Position numbers and translations under genes: made by a program
The notes under the pieces: generated by a model
The model's database searches: none
Told to the model about the DNA's origin: nothing
The model's input: only the letters and a program-made list of their open reading frames with translations
Assembly (NCBI RefSeq): GCF_014641855.1
Contig: NZ_BMII01000001.1
Span: forward strand, 124,001 to 188,000
Length of the DNA: 64,000 nt
Direction: 5' to 3'
DNA from: Shewanella inventionis
GTDB lineage: Bacteria > Pseudomonadota > Gammaproteobacteria > Enterobacterales > Shewanellaceae
In this document: one piece after another, positions 45,146 through 54,600 of the stretch
Position numbering within the stretch: position 1 is the stretch's first letter
Layout: each line of letters opens with the position of its first letter

Positions 45146-45825
45146 CGCATTGTCTCCCGGCTACTACTTTCGCCACCCAGCATACGGCCCTGACGTAAAG
45201 TAAAGGTGCGGTATTTCATTCGCGCAATTAATCCCAGGTCATGGGTTGCAATTAATACGCTGGTGCCAGAGTCGTTAAACGTTTCAAACAAACGTAAAAT
45301 ATCCATCGACAATTTAGGGTCTAAGTTACCGGTTGGTTCATCGGCAAGCAGTAGCGGAGGCTTGTTGACAATAGCGCGTGCAATACCGACGCGTTGCTGC
45401 TCACCACCAGATAACATTATCGGCAGATGACGCTCTTTGCCATATAACCCCACCATATCAAGGGCTCCGGCTACCCGCTTACGAATTTCGCCGTGCGAGA
45501 AACCTTCAATCACCAATGGCAGAGCGATATTGTCAAACACACTTTTATCCATCAACAAATGATGATTTTGGAAAATCATGCCAATGTTACGGCGTAAATA
45601 CGGCACATGCTTAGGGCCAACATTAGCAATGTTGTGCCCATTGATAGACACTCTACCTGCGGTTGCCCGCTCAATGACAGTGATCAATTTAAGCAAGGTA
45701 CTTTTACCTGCACCTGAATGGCCAGTTAAAAAAGCCATTTCACCTTTTCTAAGATGAAAATTGACATCCATGAGGGCTTTCTGGCCACCTGGATAAATTT
45801 TACTCACCTGCTCAAATTGGATCAT
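45142..45825 (-). CDS. ftsE: Cell division ATP-binding protein FtsE
   Basis: A 227-residue ABC ATPase. Walker A GHSGAGKST, the ABC signature LSGGEQQRVGIARA, Walker B LLLADEPTGNLD and H-loop ATHD are intact. With FtsX it transmits the divisome state to periplasmic amidase activators. It begins 3 bp after the ftsY stop. Confidence 0.97.
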   Translation of the reverse strand: MIQFEQVSKIYPGGQKALMDVNFHLRKGEMAFLTGHSGAGKSTLLKLITVIERATAGRVSINGHNIANVGPKHVPYLRRNIGMIFQNHHLLMDKSVFDNIALPLVIEGFSHGEIRKRVAGALDMVGLYGKERHLPIMLSGGEQQRVGIARAIVNKPPLLLADEPTGNLDPKLSMDILRLFETFNDSGTSVLIATHDLGLIARMKYRTFTLRQGRMLGGESSSRETMR

Positions 45826-45828
45826 AAA

Positions 45829-47274
45829 TTAGTGGTCCGTTTTTTCTTGACTGAATAACGCTTCAATAAAGTCATTTGCGTTAAAGGGGCGTAAATCATC
45901 AATTTGTTCGCCTACGCCAATATGGCGGATCGGGATATTAAATTTATCTGCAATAGCAAAAACGACCCCACCTTTAGCGGTGCCATCAAGTTTGCTGATG
46001 GTTAAGCCAGTAACGCCAACGGCTTCCTGGAATAACTGCGCCTGGCTTATGGCATTTTGGCCTGTGCTTGCATCTAGGGTAAGCATGACTTCATGGGGAG
46101 TGTCTGGGTCGAGTTTTTTCATTACTCGCACGACTTTTTTAAGCTCTTCCATTAAGTGGCTCTTATTTTGTAAGCGCCCTGCTGTGTCGGCAATTAATAC
46201 ATCCACTTTACGGGCTTTCGCCGCTTGTAATGCGTCAAATAATACCGATGCGCTATCGGCCCCCGTGTGCTGAGCGACAACAGGAATATTATTACGCTGG
46301 CCCCACACTTGTAACTGCTCAACAGCGGCAGCACGGAAAGTATCACCCGCTGCTAACATGACAGATTTACCTTGATTTTGATACTGTTTTGCCAGCTTAC
46401 CAATTGTGGTGGTTTTACCCACACCGTTAACACCAACCATTAAGATAACAAATGGGCCATTGGCGTTGTCTGGCACCAGCGGAATCGCGACTGGTTCAAG
46501 CATTTTTTGCATTTCGTCACGCATTAAATCGTAAAGCGCTTCTGCATTTTTAAGCTGTTTACGCGACGCGTGCTCAGTAAGACTTTTAATGAGTTTAGTG
46601 GTTGTTTCAACGCCTACGTCGGCTATTAGCAATTGCTCTTCTAGTTCTTCAAATAACTCATCATCGATTTTTTTGCCGCTGAATAAGCCAATAAAACCAG
46701 AACCGATGTTTTCGCTAGTGCGCATTAACCCACGCTTTAAGCGGGCAAACATGCCTTCTTTTTTAGGCTTCTCTTGTGGTTCGTCCTGGACTTCTAGCTC
46801 AATTGATTCAATTGGCACCTGCTCGGCAGCAAGTTTTTCAGCAGCCAACGCTTCTGCTTCTAATCGCTCTGCGGCGGCTTGTTGTTCGGCTAAGGCTTGC
46901 GCTTTTGCGGTAACTTGCTCAGCCTCAAGACGAGCTTGTTCGGCGCGCAGAGCTTCTTCGCGAGCAGCTTCTTGTGCTGCCTGCTGTGCTGCTAACTGCT
47001 CTGCGGCTTGTTGTTCGGCGGCTTGCGCTTTTGCGGCAACTTGCTCAGCCTCAAGACGAGCTTGTTCGGCGCGTTCATTTTCAATACGTTGCTGTTCAAG
47101 CTGCTTTTCACGTTCTAGCGTTTCAAGGCGAGCAGCTTCTTCTGCTTGCTGTGTTTGCTCTGCGGTACCTGTGGCAACATCATGCGATATGTCTGCATCA
47201 GTTTGCTGCTGTTCTTCAACTTCAGGGGCGGGTTTATCTTTACGAAACCAGGAAAAAAAACCTTTCTTTGCCAT
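45829..47274 (-). CDS. ftsY: Signal recognition particle receptor FtsY
   Basis: A 481-residue SRP receptor GTPase for co-translational membrane targeting. After MAKKGFFSWFRKDK comes a long acidic, Ala/Glu/Gln-rich linker (about residues 20-165) that tethers it to the membrane, then the NG domain with GVNGVGKTTTIGKLA, DTAGRLQNK and TKLDG-type SKLDGTAKGG. The linker contains an internal duplication (see repeat at 46867). Divergent from rsmD, as in E. coli. Confidence 0.97.
   Translation of the reverse strand: MAKKGFFSWFRKDKPAPEVEEQQQTDADISHDVATGTAEQTQQAEEAARLETLEREKQLEQQRIENERAEQARLEAEQVAAKAQAAEQQAAEQLAAQQAAQEAAREEALRAEQARLEAEQVTAKAQALAEQQAAAERLEAEALAAEKLAAEQVPIESIELEVQDEPQEKPKKEGMFARLKRGLMRTSENIGSGFIGLFSGKKIDDELFEELEEQLLIADVGVETTTKLIKSLTEHASRKQLKNAEALYDLMRDEMQKMLEPVAIPLVPDNANGPFVILMVGVNGVGKTTTIGKLAKQYQNQGKSVMLAAGDTFRAAAVEQLQVWGQRNNIPVVAQHTGADSASVLFDALQAAKARKVDVLIADTAGRLQNKSHLMEELKKVVRVMKKLDPDTPHEVMLTLDASTGQNAISQAQLFQEAVGVTGLTISKLDGTAKGGVVFAIADKFNIPIRHIGVGEQIDDLRPFNANDFIEALFSQEKTDH
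46867..47073 (-). repeat. In-frame direct duplication within the ftsY linker
   Basis: Two copies of about 75-80 bp (46867-46947 and 46998-47073) differ at few positions. They encode RAEQARLEAEQVAAKAQA and RAEQARLEAEQVTAKAQA followed by similar EQQAA tracts. Matched points are 126 bp (42 codons) apart. Confidence 0.85.
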
Positions 47275-47454
47275 GTTTGCTACCAGTATTTATATGTTTA
47301 AAAATTCAGTTGAAGCCGTTTGTTGCATCTCTGTGCAGTAAAATGATGAATACTCACATTTAATCACGAGTTTGATATAAAATAACGACGGTTCAGATTG
47401 TGGCATAGTCTACCACTTTCTTTTTTCTTTGTTCAGGCAAATCACGAGGGTGAG

Positions 47455-48063
47455 ATGGCTAAAAAAAACACCAGCAGCGGTCAGGTGCGAATTATTTCTG
47501 GTCAATGGCGCTCTCGTAAGCTGCCTATCCATGATTTAGAAGGTTTACGCCCAACCACAGATCGGGTTCGCGAAACCCTATTTAACTGGATAGCCAGTGA
47601 TATTCGGGGCGCAAGAGTACTCGACTGCTTTGCGGGTAGCGGGGCGTTATCGCTTGAAACCCTATCGCGTTATGCTGACTTTGCCACCATGATTGAACTG
47701 CAAAAAGACGCTGCTAATCAATTAAAACAAAACCTAGCCACCTTGCAATGCAAAAATGCTGAAGTGATTAATGGTGACAGTTTGCAAGTACTGGCCAAAG
47801 GCACTAAAAACGGTTTTGACATTGTGTTTATTGATCCACCGTTTCGCAAAGATCTTGCAACTAAAGCAATAGATTTATTAATGGCTCACCAATGGCTCAA
47901 CAACAATGCCTTAATTTACGTTGAAACCGAGTCAGAAATAGCCAGCTTACATGTCCCTGCTTCTTGGCTACCACTCAAAGAGAAAAAAGCCGGCCAGGTG
48001 GCTTACCGACTTTATCAATATCAACTGACTGATACGTCGGTTGATGGTCCCTCGGTGCTATAA
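47455..48063 (+). CDS. rsmD: 16S rRNA (guanine-966 N2)-methyltransferase RsmD
   Basis: A 202-residue class I methyltransferase. Marks: the N-terminal GQVRIISGQWRSRKLP, RPTTDRVRETLFNW, motif I LDCFAGSGALSLE and the catalytic DPPF of an N-methyltransferase. I chose ATG 47455, with GAGGGTGAG upstream; 19 codons further upstream are open but hydrophobic and atypical. Confidence 0.96.
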   Translation: MAKKNTSSGQVRIISGQWRSRKLPIHDLEGLRPTTDRVRETLFNWIASDIRGARVLDCFAGSGALSLETLSRYADFATMIELQKDAANQLKQNLATLQCKNAEVINGDSLQVLAKGTKNGFDIVFIDPPFRKDLATKAIDLLMAHQWLNNNALIYVETESEIASLHVPASWLPLKEKKAGQVAYRLYQYQLTDTSVDGPSVL

Positions 48064-48065
48064 TC

Positions 48066-48362
48066 ATGCTCAATAAGATGACCTTAAGCGATATAGCCCG
48101 CAACGATTTGGTATTAATCGGGAAAACCGCCACGTTATCGATGTGGGGGTTATTTGCCTATGGTTTTTTTGTATTTAGCCAAGATGTTACCAGCATACTC
48201 ACTTTTTTTGCTGCGTTTACTGCCACAATGCATCTGTTATTAATTTTAGTGGTTCGCCTTAGCGCTAAAGGCCACTACCAACCCAACATAAATTATGCCG
48301 CCATTTTGTTATGGGGTGTATTTGCCTTAGGCGAACTTAAACCTCAACCTGCGACCTCATAG
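48066..48362 (+). CDS. yhhL: DUF1145-family membrane protein (YhhL-like)
   Basis: 98 residues with three predicted membrane helices (TLSMWGLFAYGFFVF, ILTFFAAFTATMHLLLILVV, YAAILLWGVFALGEL). It follows rsmD by 2 bp, the same place as yhhL in E. coli, and fits DUF1145. Function unknown. Confidence 0.82.
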   Translation: MLNKMTLSDIARNDLVLIGKTATLSMWGLFAYGFFVFSQDVTSILTFFAAFTATMHLLLILVVRLSAKGHYQPNINYAAILLWGVFALGELKPQPATS

Positions 48363-48385
48363 GGCATTTCACTTAATAGCATTTA

Positions 48386-48418
48386 CAAAAAAGCCTCGTT
48401 AATTTAACGAGGCTTTTT
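48386..48418. terminator. Bidirectional terminator between yhhL and cymA
   Basis: AAAAGCCTCGTTAA pairs with TTAACGAGGCTTTT around a minimal loop, with A-run and T-run flanks. It serves rightward rsmD-yhhL and leftward cymA. Confidence 0.92.
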
Positions 48419-48432
48419 GAGTTAATGCGGTA

Positions 48433-48996
48433 TTACTTTTTAGGGTAAGGGTGAGCAACACCTTTATGACAATCTACACAGGTTTTTCTGTCTTCTGGTG
48501 CTTTTTTGAAGTTATTGCTGTGCATTCTAACAGCCATTTTCTTCATAGTTTCTGGCTGGTTTTCATAAATACGAGTGTGACAGTGCTGACAGTTAGCAGA
48601 GTCATTGCTACGGAAGTATTTTAATGCGATATCAGCTTGGTCTTTACGGTTTTCATCTAACCATTCTTGAGTCATAAAGCCATCAATAGTCATCAAACCT
48701 ATGATGTCTTTTGACACGATAATTTTCTTGATCAAGTAATCAACTGGACCATGAGGTAAGTGACAATCTTGACATTGAACCGTCACACCAGCACTGCCAC
48801 CACCATGGGCAGATGCCATGACCTCATCTCTTAACGAATGGTCACGGTGACAAGTCATACAAAAAGCATCTGTGCTGGTTGCATGCAATGTCTGTTGAGT
48901 TGCGAAATAACCTACGACACCCACAATTACACCAACCACTATAAGTGCAATAATTGAGTACTTCGCGCTTGGTTTAAATAGTGCACGCCAGTTCAT
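48433..48996 (-). CDS. cymA: Tetrahaem quinol dehydrogenase CymA
   Basis: A 187-residue NapC/NirT-family cytochrome anchored by one N-terminal helix (about residues 12-32). It takes electrons from menaquinol and passes them to periplasmic and outer-membrane reductases for fumarate, nitrate, DMSO and metal oxides. Four CxxCH haem sites: CMTCH (46-50), CQDCH (75-79), CQHCH (136-140) and CVDCH (173-177). Length and the MNWRALFKPSAKYSI start and AHPYPKK end match the S. oneidensis protein as I recall it. It is a single-gene unit with a terminator after it and a candidate CRP site upstream. Confidence 0.97.
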   Translation of the reverse strand: MNWRALFKPSAKYSIIALIVVGVIVGVVGYFATQQTLHATSTDAFCMTCHRDHSLRDEVMASAHGGGSAGVTVQCQDCHLPHGPVDYLIKKIIVSKDIIGLMTIDGFMTQEWLDENRKDQADIALKYFRSNDSANCQHCHTRIYENQPETMKKMAVRMHSNNFKKAPEDRKTCVDCHKGVAHPYPKK

Positions 48997-49120
48997 TGTT
49001 CAATCTCCATAATAACTAAAACTACATTTCTAATATTTGTTTATCTAGTTTAGGATTTTTTTAAATTAGAAAATTGATTCTAGTCGCTATTTTTATGATT
49101 ACTTATTGGAAAATATCTAA

Positions 49121-49140
49121 AATGGGAGCTAGATCGCTAC
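49121..49140. promoter_or_regulatory. Candidate CRP site upstream of cymA
   Basis: AATGGGAGCTAGATCGCTAC matches 15 of 20 positions of the palindromic CRP consensus. It lies about 125 bp upstream of the cymA start within a 322-bp gap that contains no gene. The rest of the gap is AT-rich; the right end should hold the promoter of the gene at 49319. Confidence 0.45.
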
Positions 49141-49318
49141 AAGTGATTTTCAATCAGTCTCATTACTTAGCTATGCGTAATTAAACAAACGAGAAAACAC
49201 GACGAGAATAAATAACACAAAGATAAAAATGAGCGCTGGCGCATTGTTTACCTTGGCATATGCGTTTATATTAGCCTTGATTGACATTTTATTTATGCAG
49301 ATTCATTTTTAGGACACT

Positions 49319-49723
49319 ATGGGTAAATCTATTCGCCATTATCTTATTGCTATTTGCACCTTGCTGTCTTTATTAGGCCAAGGTGTGCTAGCTAATGGCC
49401 ACACTATGATTGCACCAAACCATAGTCAAATGAACGATAAAGCCACAGCATCTGTTATGCTTGCAGGCGATCAAAACAACAACGACTGTCACGGTATGAT
49501 GCAAGCACAAACTGCATCAACCGACGATACCAATCATTGTTGCGATAATGGCAGTAATTGCGCTAATGACTGCAGTCATTGCTTTACGATTACCTTTACC
49601 GGCACTGTGCTTACCACTGATATTAGTGTGAGCCCCGCACCTGCAGATGAAGTCATACCAAGGCCCACCTCACTGCTGTTTTCTATTGATGGGACCCCAG
49701 CGTTTCGCCCTCCTATCGTTTAG
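49319..49723 (+). CDS. Small Cys/His-rich exported protein, CopL-like
   Basis: 134 residues. A signal peptide (about 1-25, ending VLA) precedes a His/Met/Cys-rich stretch: NDCHGMMQAQ, then HCCDNGSNCANDCSHC with six Cys in 16 residues. The tail is Pro-rich and ends RPPIV. This looks like the CopL/DUF2946 group of copper-locus proteins, which bind metal, but the match is by composition and context. AGGA precedes the ATG. It lies 129 bp before the CusB-type gene and is probably part of the same metal-response unit. Confidence 0.7.
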   Translation: MGKSIRHYLIAICTLLSLLGQGVLANGHTMIAPNHSQMNDKATASVMLAGDQNNNDCHGMMQAQTASTDDTNHCCDNGSNCANDCSHCFTITFTGTVLTTDISVSPAPADEVIPRPTSLLFSIDGTPAFRPPIV

Positions 49724-49852
49724 CCTCGCTTTAATAACGTCGGCCTAATGCTGGCGAAATCAATGCTACTTTTACAATACCTATGGTTTTTGAGTATGAG
49801 CAAGTCATAACGTTATTTTCTGCTCCGCGCTCTGCCATGATGTGAGGTTAAA

Positions 49853-51625
49853 ATGAAACACACTCTTTTCGTTGCGTTATTAGCAACTGCCTGCTTATTG
49901 GGTTATTTCACTTCTGCGCCAACACTGGCCGCAGGCGAATCAACACCCCATGAGCAACATCAACACGCCTACTATTGCCCTATGCATCCTGAAGTCACCA
50001 GCAATGAGCCTGGTAGTTGCCCAAAATGCGGTATGTTTTTGATTGAAAAAGAATCCAATGCAAATGATGTTGAGGCTAAGTCGGTCACTCATGCAAAAAC
50101 CCATTTAACTCCAGCAACACATGCGGCTAATTACTATTGCCCGATGCACCCAGAGGTCACCAGCCATGAACCTGGTAGCTGCCCAAAATGTGGCATGTTT
50201 TTAATAGAAAAAGAGACCGATTCGGCGACATCACATTCTGATGAAACCGCTCAAAACCATGAGCATCAGCAGCACAATTACTACTGCCCCATGCACCCAG
50301 AGGTCACCAGCCATGAGCCGGGCAGCTGTCCTAAATGCGGCATGTTTTTAATAGAAAAAGACACCGATGCTGAACCAGCAATGGATAGTAAGCAAATGAC
50401 GCCAGCAGCTAAAAAGGTATTTGAGCAACCCATTAGCTCGCTCAAACCGTCTAATAAGGCGCTGTCTATTGCAGAAACCAGCAGTAATGAAACCACCAAA
50501 TACATCTGCCCCATGCACCCTCATGTTATCTCTGATGCTCCTGGAAGTTGCCCTATTTGCGGAATGAATTTAGAGAAAGTTGCGGTTGGTGACGCAAATC
50601 AAGAAATAGTCGTAGGTGTATCTGGCGGCATGCAACAAGCACTCGGCATGCGCAGCCATGTGGTGGCTAAAGGCAGTTTATCCCGTCAGGTGAATACCAT
50701 TGGCACGGTACAATATAATGAAAATACCATTGGCCATGTGCATACTCGAGCAACCGGCTGGATTGAAACGCTAATGGTGCATAACGTTGGCCAACAGGTA
50801 AAAAAGGGTCAGTTACTCTATGAGCTGTATTCACCTGAACTGGTCAATGCTCAAGACGATTACTCCCAGGCGCTGGATTACCTCAAACAGGACAAAAACC
50901 GTGGCAGCATATTACTCAGTAAAGCACGTAAACGTTTAGATCTGTTGGGGGTTGATAACGCGGTAATTAAGCGTTTAGAAACCACTGGGGAAACGGTGTA
51001 TCGCGTGCCATTTTACGCACCGCAAAGTGGCTTTATTAGTAAATTAACAATTCGCCATGGCATGTATATTCAACCAGGTGACACCTTGTTTGAAATCGTC
51101 AATTTAGACAGTGTATGGGTAATAGCAGACGTGTTTGAAAACGAGCAAAGCTGGTTATCAGAAGGCCGCAAAGTTAGCGTAAGCGCAGCTGCACAAGGCT
51201 TGTTTGATATTGATTCAACCATTGATTATATCTACCCAGAGTTAGACCCTGTCACTCGCGCAATGCGAGTTAGAATTGAGTTACACAACACACAAGACAA
51301 ACTAAGGCCAGGGACATTGGTAGACGTCACATTACATGGCCAACCTAAAGACAATGTACTTACGGTTCCCACAGAGGCGTTGATTTTAACGGGTAGAGAA
51401 AACCGCGTAGTAGTGCAACGTAATGACACCAGCTTTGCTTCTGTTCCGGTAAAAGTCGGCATGATGACCCAAGGTAAAGCTGAGATCCTTCAGGGCTTAA
51501 ACGAGCATGACAAAGTCGTAGTATCAGGACAATTTCTACTCGACTCAGAAGCCAGTATTCAAGGCAGTCTTCAGCGCTTAAGTAGCACCAATACACCATC
51601 TGCTCACGATACCCATCAGCACTAA
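49853..51625 (+). CDS. cusB: CusB-type RND efflux adaptor with four heavy-metal-binding domains
   Basis: A 590-residue periplasmic membrane-fusion protein for copper/silver export. After a signal peptide (about 1-27) come four short heavy-metal-binding domains of the YYCPMHPEVTS...PGSCPKCGM type at residues 40-66, 94-120, 143-169 and 217-242. The first three are nearly identical; the fourth is divergent (YICPMHPHVIS, CPICGMNLEK). Linkers are His-rich. The adaptor body follows: VNTIGTVQYNENTIGHVHTRATGWIETLMVHNVGQQVKKGQLLYELYSPEL, a hairpin, then the barrel and membrane-proximal domains ending TEALILTGRENRVVV. It is 11 bp before cusA. Confidence 0.92.
   Translation: MKHTLFVALLATACLLGYFTSAPTLAAGESTPHEQHQHAYYCPMHPEVTSNEPGSCPKCGMFLIEKESNANDVEAKSVTHAKTHLTPATHAANYYCPMHPEVTSHEPGSCPKCGMFLIEKETDSATSHSDETAQNHEHQQHNYYCPMHPEVTSHEPGSCPKCGMFLIEKDTDAEPAMDSKQMTPAAKKVFEQPISSLKPSNKALSIAETSSNETTKYICPMHPHVISDAPGSCPICGMNLEKVAVGDANQEIVVGVSGGMQQALGMRSHVVAKGSLSRQVNTIGTVQYNENTIGHVHTRATGWIETLMVHNVGQQVKKGQLLYELYSPELVNAQDDYSQALDYLKQDKNRGSILLSKARKRLDLLGVDNAVIKRLETTGETVYRVPFYAPQSGFISKLTIRHGMYIQPGDTLFEIVNLDSVWVIADVFENEQSWLSEGRKVSVSAAAQGLFDIDSTIDYIYPELDPVTRAMRVRIELHNTQDKLRPGTLVDVTLHGQPKDNVLTVPTEALILTGRENRVVVQRNDTSFASVPVKVGMMTQGKAEILQGLNEHDKVVVSGQFLLDSEASIQGSLQRLSSTNTPSAHDTHQH
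49970..50578 (+). repeat. Tandem heavy-metal-binding domain repeats in the CusB-type gene
   Basis: DNA copies begin near 49970, 50132, 50279 and 50501. Copies two and three are about 90 percent identical by eye over roughly 85 bp, which points to recent duplication; copy four is old. Confidence 0.85.
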
Positions 51626-51636
51626 GGAGCCTTGTT

Positions 51637-54600
51637 ATGCTAGCGCAAATTATCAATGCTTCAATTAAAAATCGCATCATGGTGCTGCTGCTTACCGCCA
51701 TCATTGCGCTGGTAGGTTATCAGGCCATGCGCACCACACCGCTTGATGCGTTGCCCGATTTATCTGACGTACAGGTGATAGTGAAAACCAGCTATCCGGG
51801 CCAAGCGCCACAATTGGTAGAAGATCAAATCACCTACCCATTGTCGTCGGCCATGTTGGCAGTTCCGGGGGCAAAAACCGTACGTGGATTCTCCATGTTT
51901 GGCGACTCGTTTGTGTATGTCATTTTTGAGAACGGCACCGACATTTATTGGGCTCGTTCACGGGTGCTTGAATACCTTTCGCAAACCCAAGATCAACTGC
52001 CTGCTGGTGTAACGCCGAGTTTAGGGCCAGATGCATCTGGTGTCGGCTGGATTTTTCAATATGCGCTTGTTGATCGCAAAGGCCAATACGATTTAGCGCA
52101 ATTACGCTCTCTACAAGACTGGTTTTTAAAACTTGAGCTGCAAAGTGTGGCTGGCGTGTCTGAAGTGGCTACCGTTGGGGGCATGGAGCAAACCTACCAA
52201 ATTGTGGTCGACCCACACAAACTGGCGTTATATCAAATTGATTTAATGACCATTAAAAACGCCCTCGATAACTCCAATAGTTCAACGGGTGGTTCGGTGA
52301 TTGAAATGGCCGAAGCCGAATACATGATCACCTCTAGTGGTTATCGCCAAACCATTGCCAACTTTGCCGAAATTCCCTTGGGTATTTTGTCTGAAACTGG
52401 CACGCCAATTTTAATGAAAGACGTGGCAGAATTACGCACTGGCCCAGCAGCAAGACGCGGTATTGCAGAGCTAGATGGTCAAGGCGAAGTTGTTGGCGGC
52501 ATTGTGGTGATGCGCTATGGCGAAAACGCCCTTGAAACCATTAACAATATCAAACTCAAGCTCGAACAAATCAGCAATGGCCTGCCTGACGGTGTCGAGT
52601 TAGTCATTACTTACGACCGTTCTGATCTTATTGTGCGTTCAGTCGATAATCTCAAGCATAAAGTATTAGAAGAAATGTTTGTCGTGGGCTTAATTTGCTT
52701 ACTGTTTCTATTACATGCCCGCTCAACGCTCGTTGCTATTATCACCTTACCCATTTCAATTTTAATCAGCTTTATTGCCATGCACTTTATCGGTGTTAAC
52801 GCCAACATTATGAGCCTAGGCGGGATTGCCATCGCCATTGGTGCGGTAGTTGATGCGTCTATCGTGATGGTAGAAAACACTCACAAGCATTTAGAGCACT
52901 ACCGCCAGCAACATGGTTGTGCCCCAGAGGGTGAAGCACATTGGCAGCTGGTAAAAGATGCCTCTGTTGAAGTCGGGCCTGCACTGTTTTTTAGTTTATT
53001 AATTATTACCTTAAGCTTTACGCCCGTGTTTGCACTCGAGGCACAAGAAGGCCGTTTATTTCATCCATTAGCGTTTACCAAAACCTTTGCCATGGCCGCA
53101 TCTGCCATATTGGCCATCACCTTAATTCCGGTTTTAATGGGCTATTTTGTACGTGGAAAAATCCCCGATGAGCGAAAAAACCCGCTCAGTCGTGTTCTCA
53201 TTGCTCTATATCAACCCTTATTAAAGTGGGTGTTACGTTTTCCAAAAATCACCATAGTGATGGCTCTCGCGGCCTTGCTCAGCGCCTATTACCCACTGAC
53301 AAATATGGGCTCTGAATTTATGCCGACGCTAGAAGAAGGTGACTTGCTGTATATGCCCACCACCTTGCCAGGCGTGAGTGCGGGCAAGGCGGCGGAGATT
53401 TTACAGCAATCCGACAGGCTGATAAAAACCGTACCTGAAGTTAAACGGGTATTTGGCAAAGTCGGCCGAGCAAAAACCGCAACCGATCCTGCACCATTAA
53501 CCATGCTCGAAACCACGATAATGCTTAAACCCACAAGCGAGTGGCGCCCTGGGGTGACCTTAGAAAGCATTATTGCCGAGCTGCAAAAAACCGTGCGTAT
53601 ACCGGGTATGACCAATGCCTGGGTACAACCGATTAAAACCCGTATAGATATGTTGTCCACTGGCGTAAGAACCCCTGTTGGCATCAAAATATCAGGTTCA
53701 AACGTTGAGGAACTGCAACGAATTGGCAGTGAAATAGAAGCCGTGGTTAGCCAATTACCCGGTACCTTATCGGCGTTTGCCCAACGCAGCAGCGGTGGCC
53801 GTTATATTGATATTACTCCTAACTTAAAAAATGCTGCCCGCTATGGAATGACACTCAAAGACATTCAAGATGTGGTGCAGATTGCCATTGGCGGCATGAC
53901 AATCGGCGAGTCGATCCAAGGCCAGGAACGCTACCCAATAAACATTCGTTACCCAAGGGAACTGCGCGACAACATTGAAAAACTAAAAGACCTACCCGTG
54001 CTCACTAAAACCGGTAAATATTTACCCTTAAGTTACCTAGCAGAACTCACCATTAGCGATGGTGCGCCAATGCTCGCTAGCGAGAATGGTCGCCTTATCT
54101 CATGGGTATTTGTCGACTTAACAGATATCTCAATTGGCGAGTACATTGCTCAGGCACAAGCCGCGCTCGATGAGCAAATTAACTTACCTGCACGTTACAG
54201 CTACAGCTTTGCTGGGCAATATGAGTATATGCAACGGGTTGAAGCTAAAATGACCCTGGTGATCCCTTTAATGGTGGCGGTAATTTTTATCTTATTAATG
54301 ATGACCTTTAACTCCATGACACAAGCATTAGTGATTATGCTCAGTTTACCTTTTTCACTGGTTGGCAGTGCTTGGTTACTTTATTCACTCGAGTTTAATT
54401 TTTCGGTTGCTGTGTCGGTTGGCATGATAGCCCTGGCCGGTGTTGCCGCTGAGTTTGGGGTAGTGATGCAGGTGTATCTCAATAACAGCATTGCCGCGTA
54501 TAAACGAGAAGAGCGTTATCAAACCAAAGCCGATTTAACCGCTGCGCTTATGGAAGGTGCAGTAATGCGCATACGACCAAAAGCCATGACGGTTGCCACC

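Noticed and set aside
46589..47341. A 250-codon open frame on the plus strand
   Set aside because: Antisense to the ftsY linker; its Ser/Cys/Ala-rich content is the shadow of the repetitive GCx/GAx codons of that linker, and ftsY is certain.
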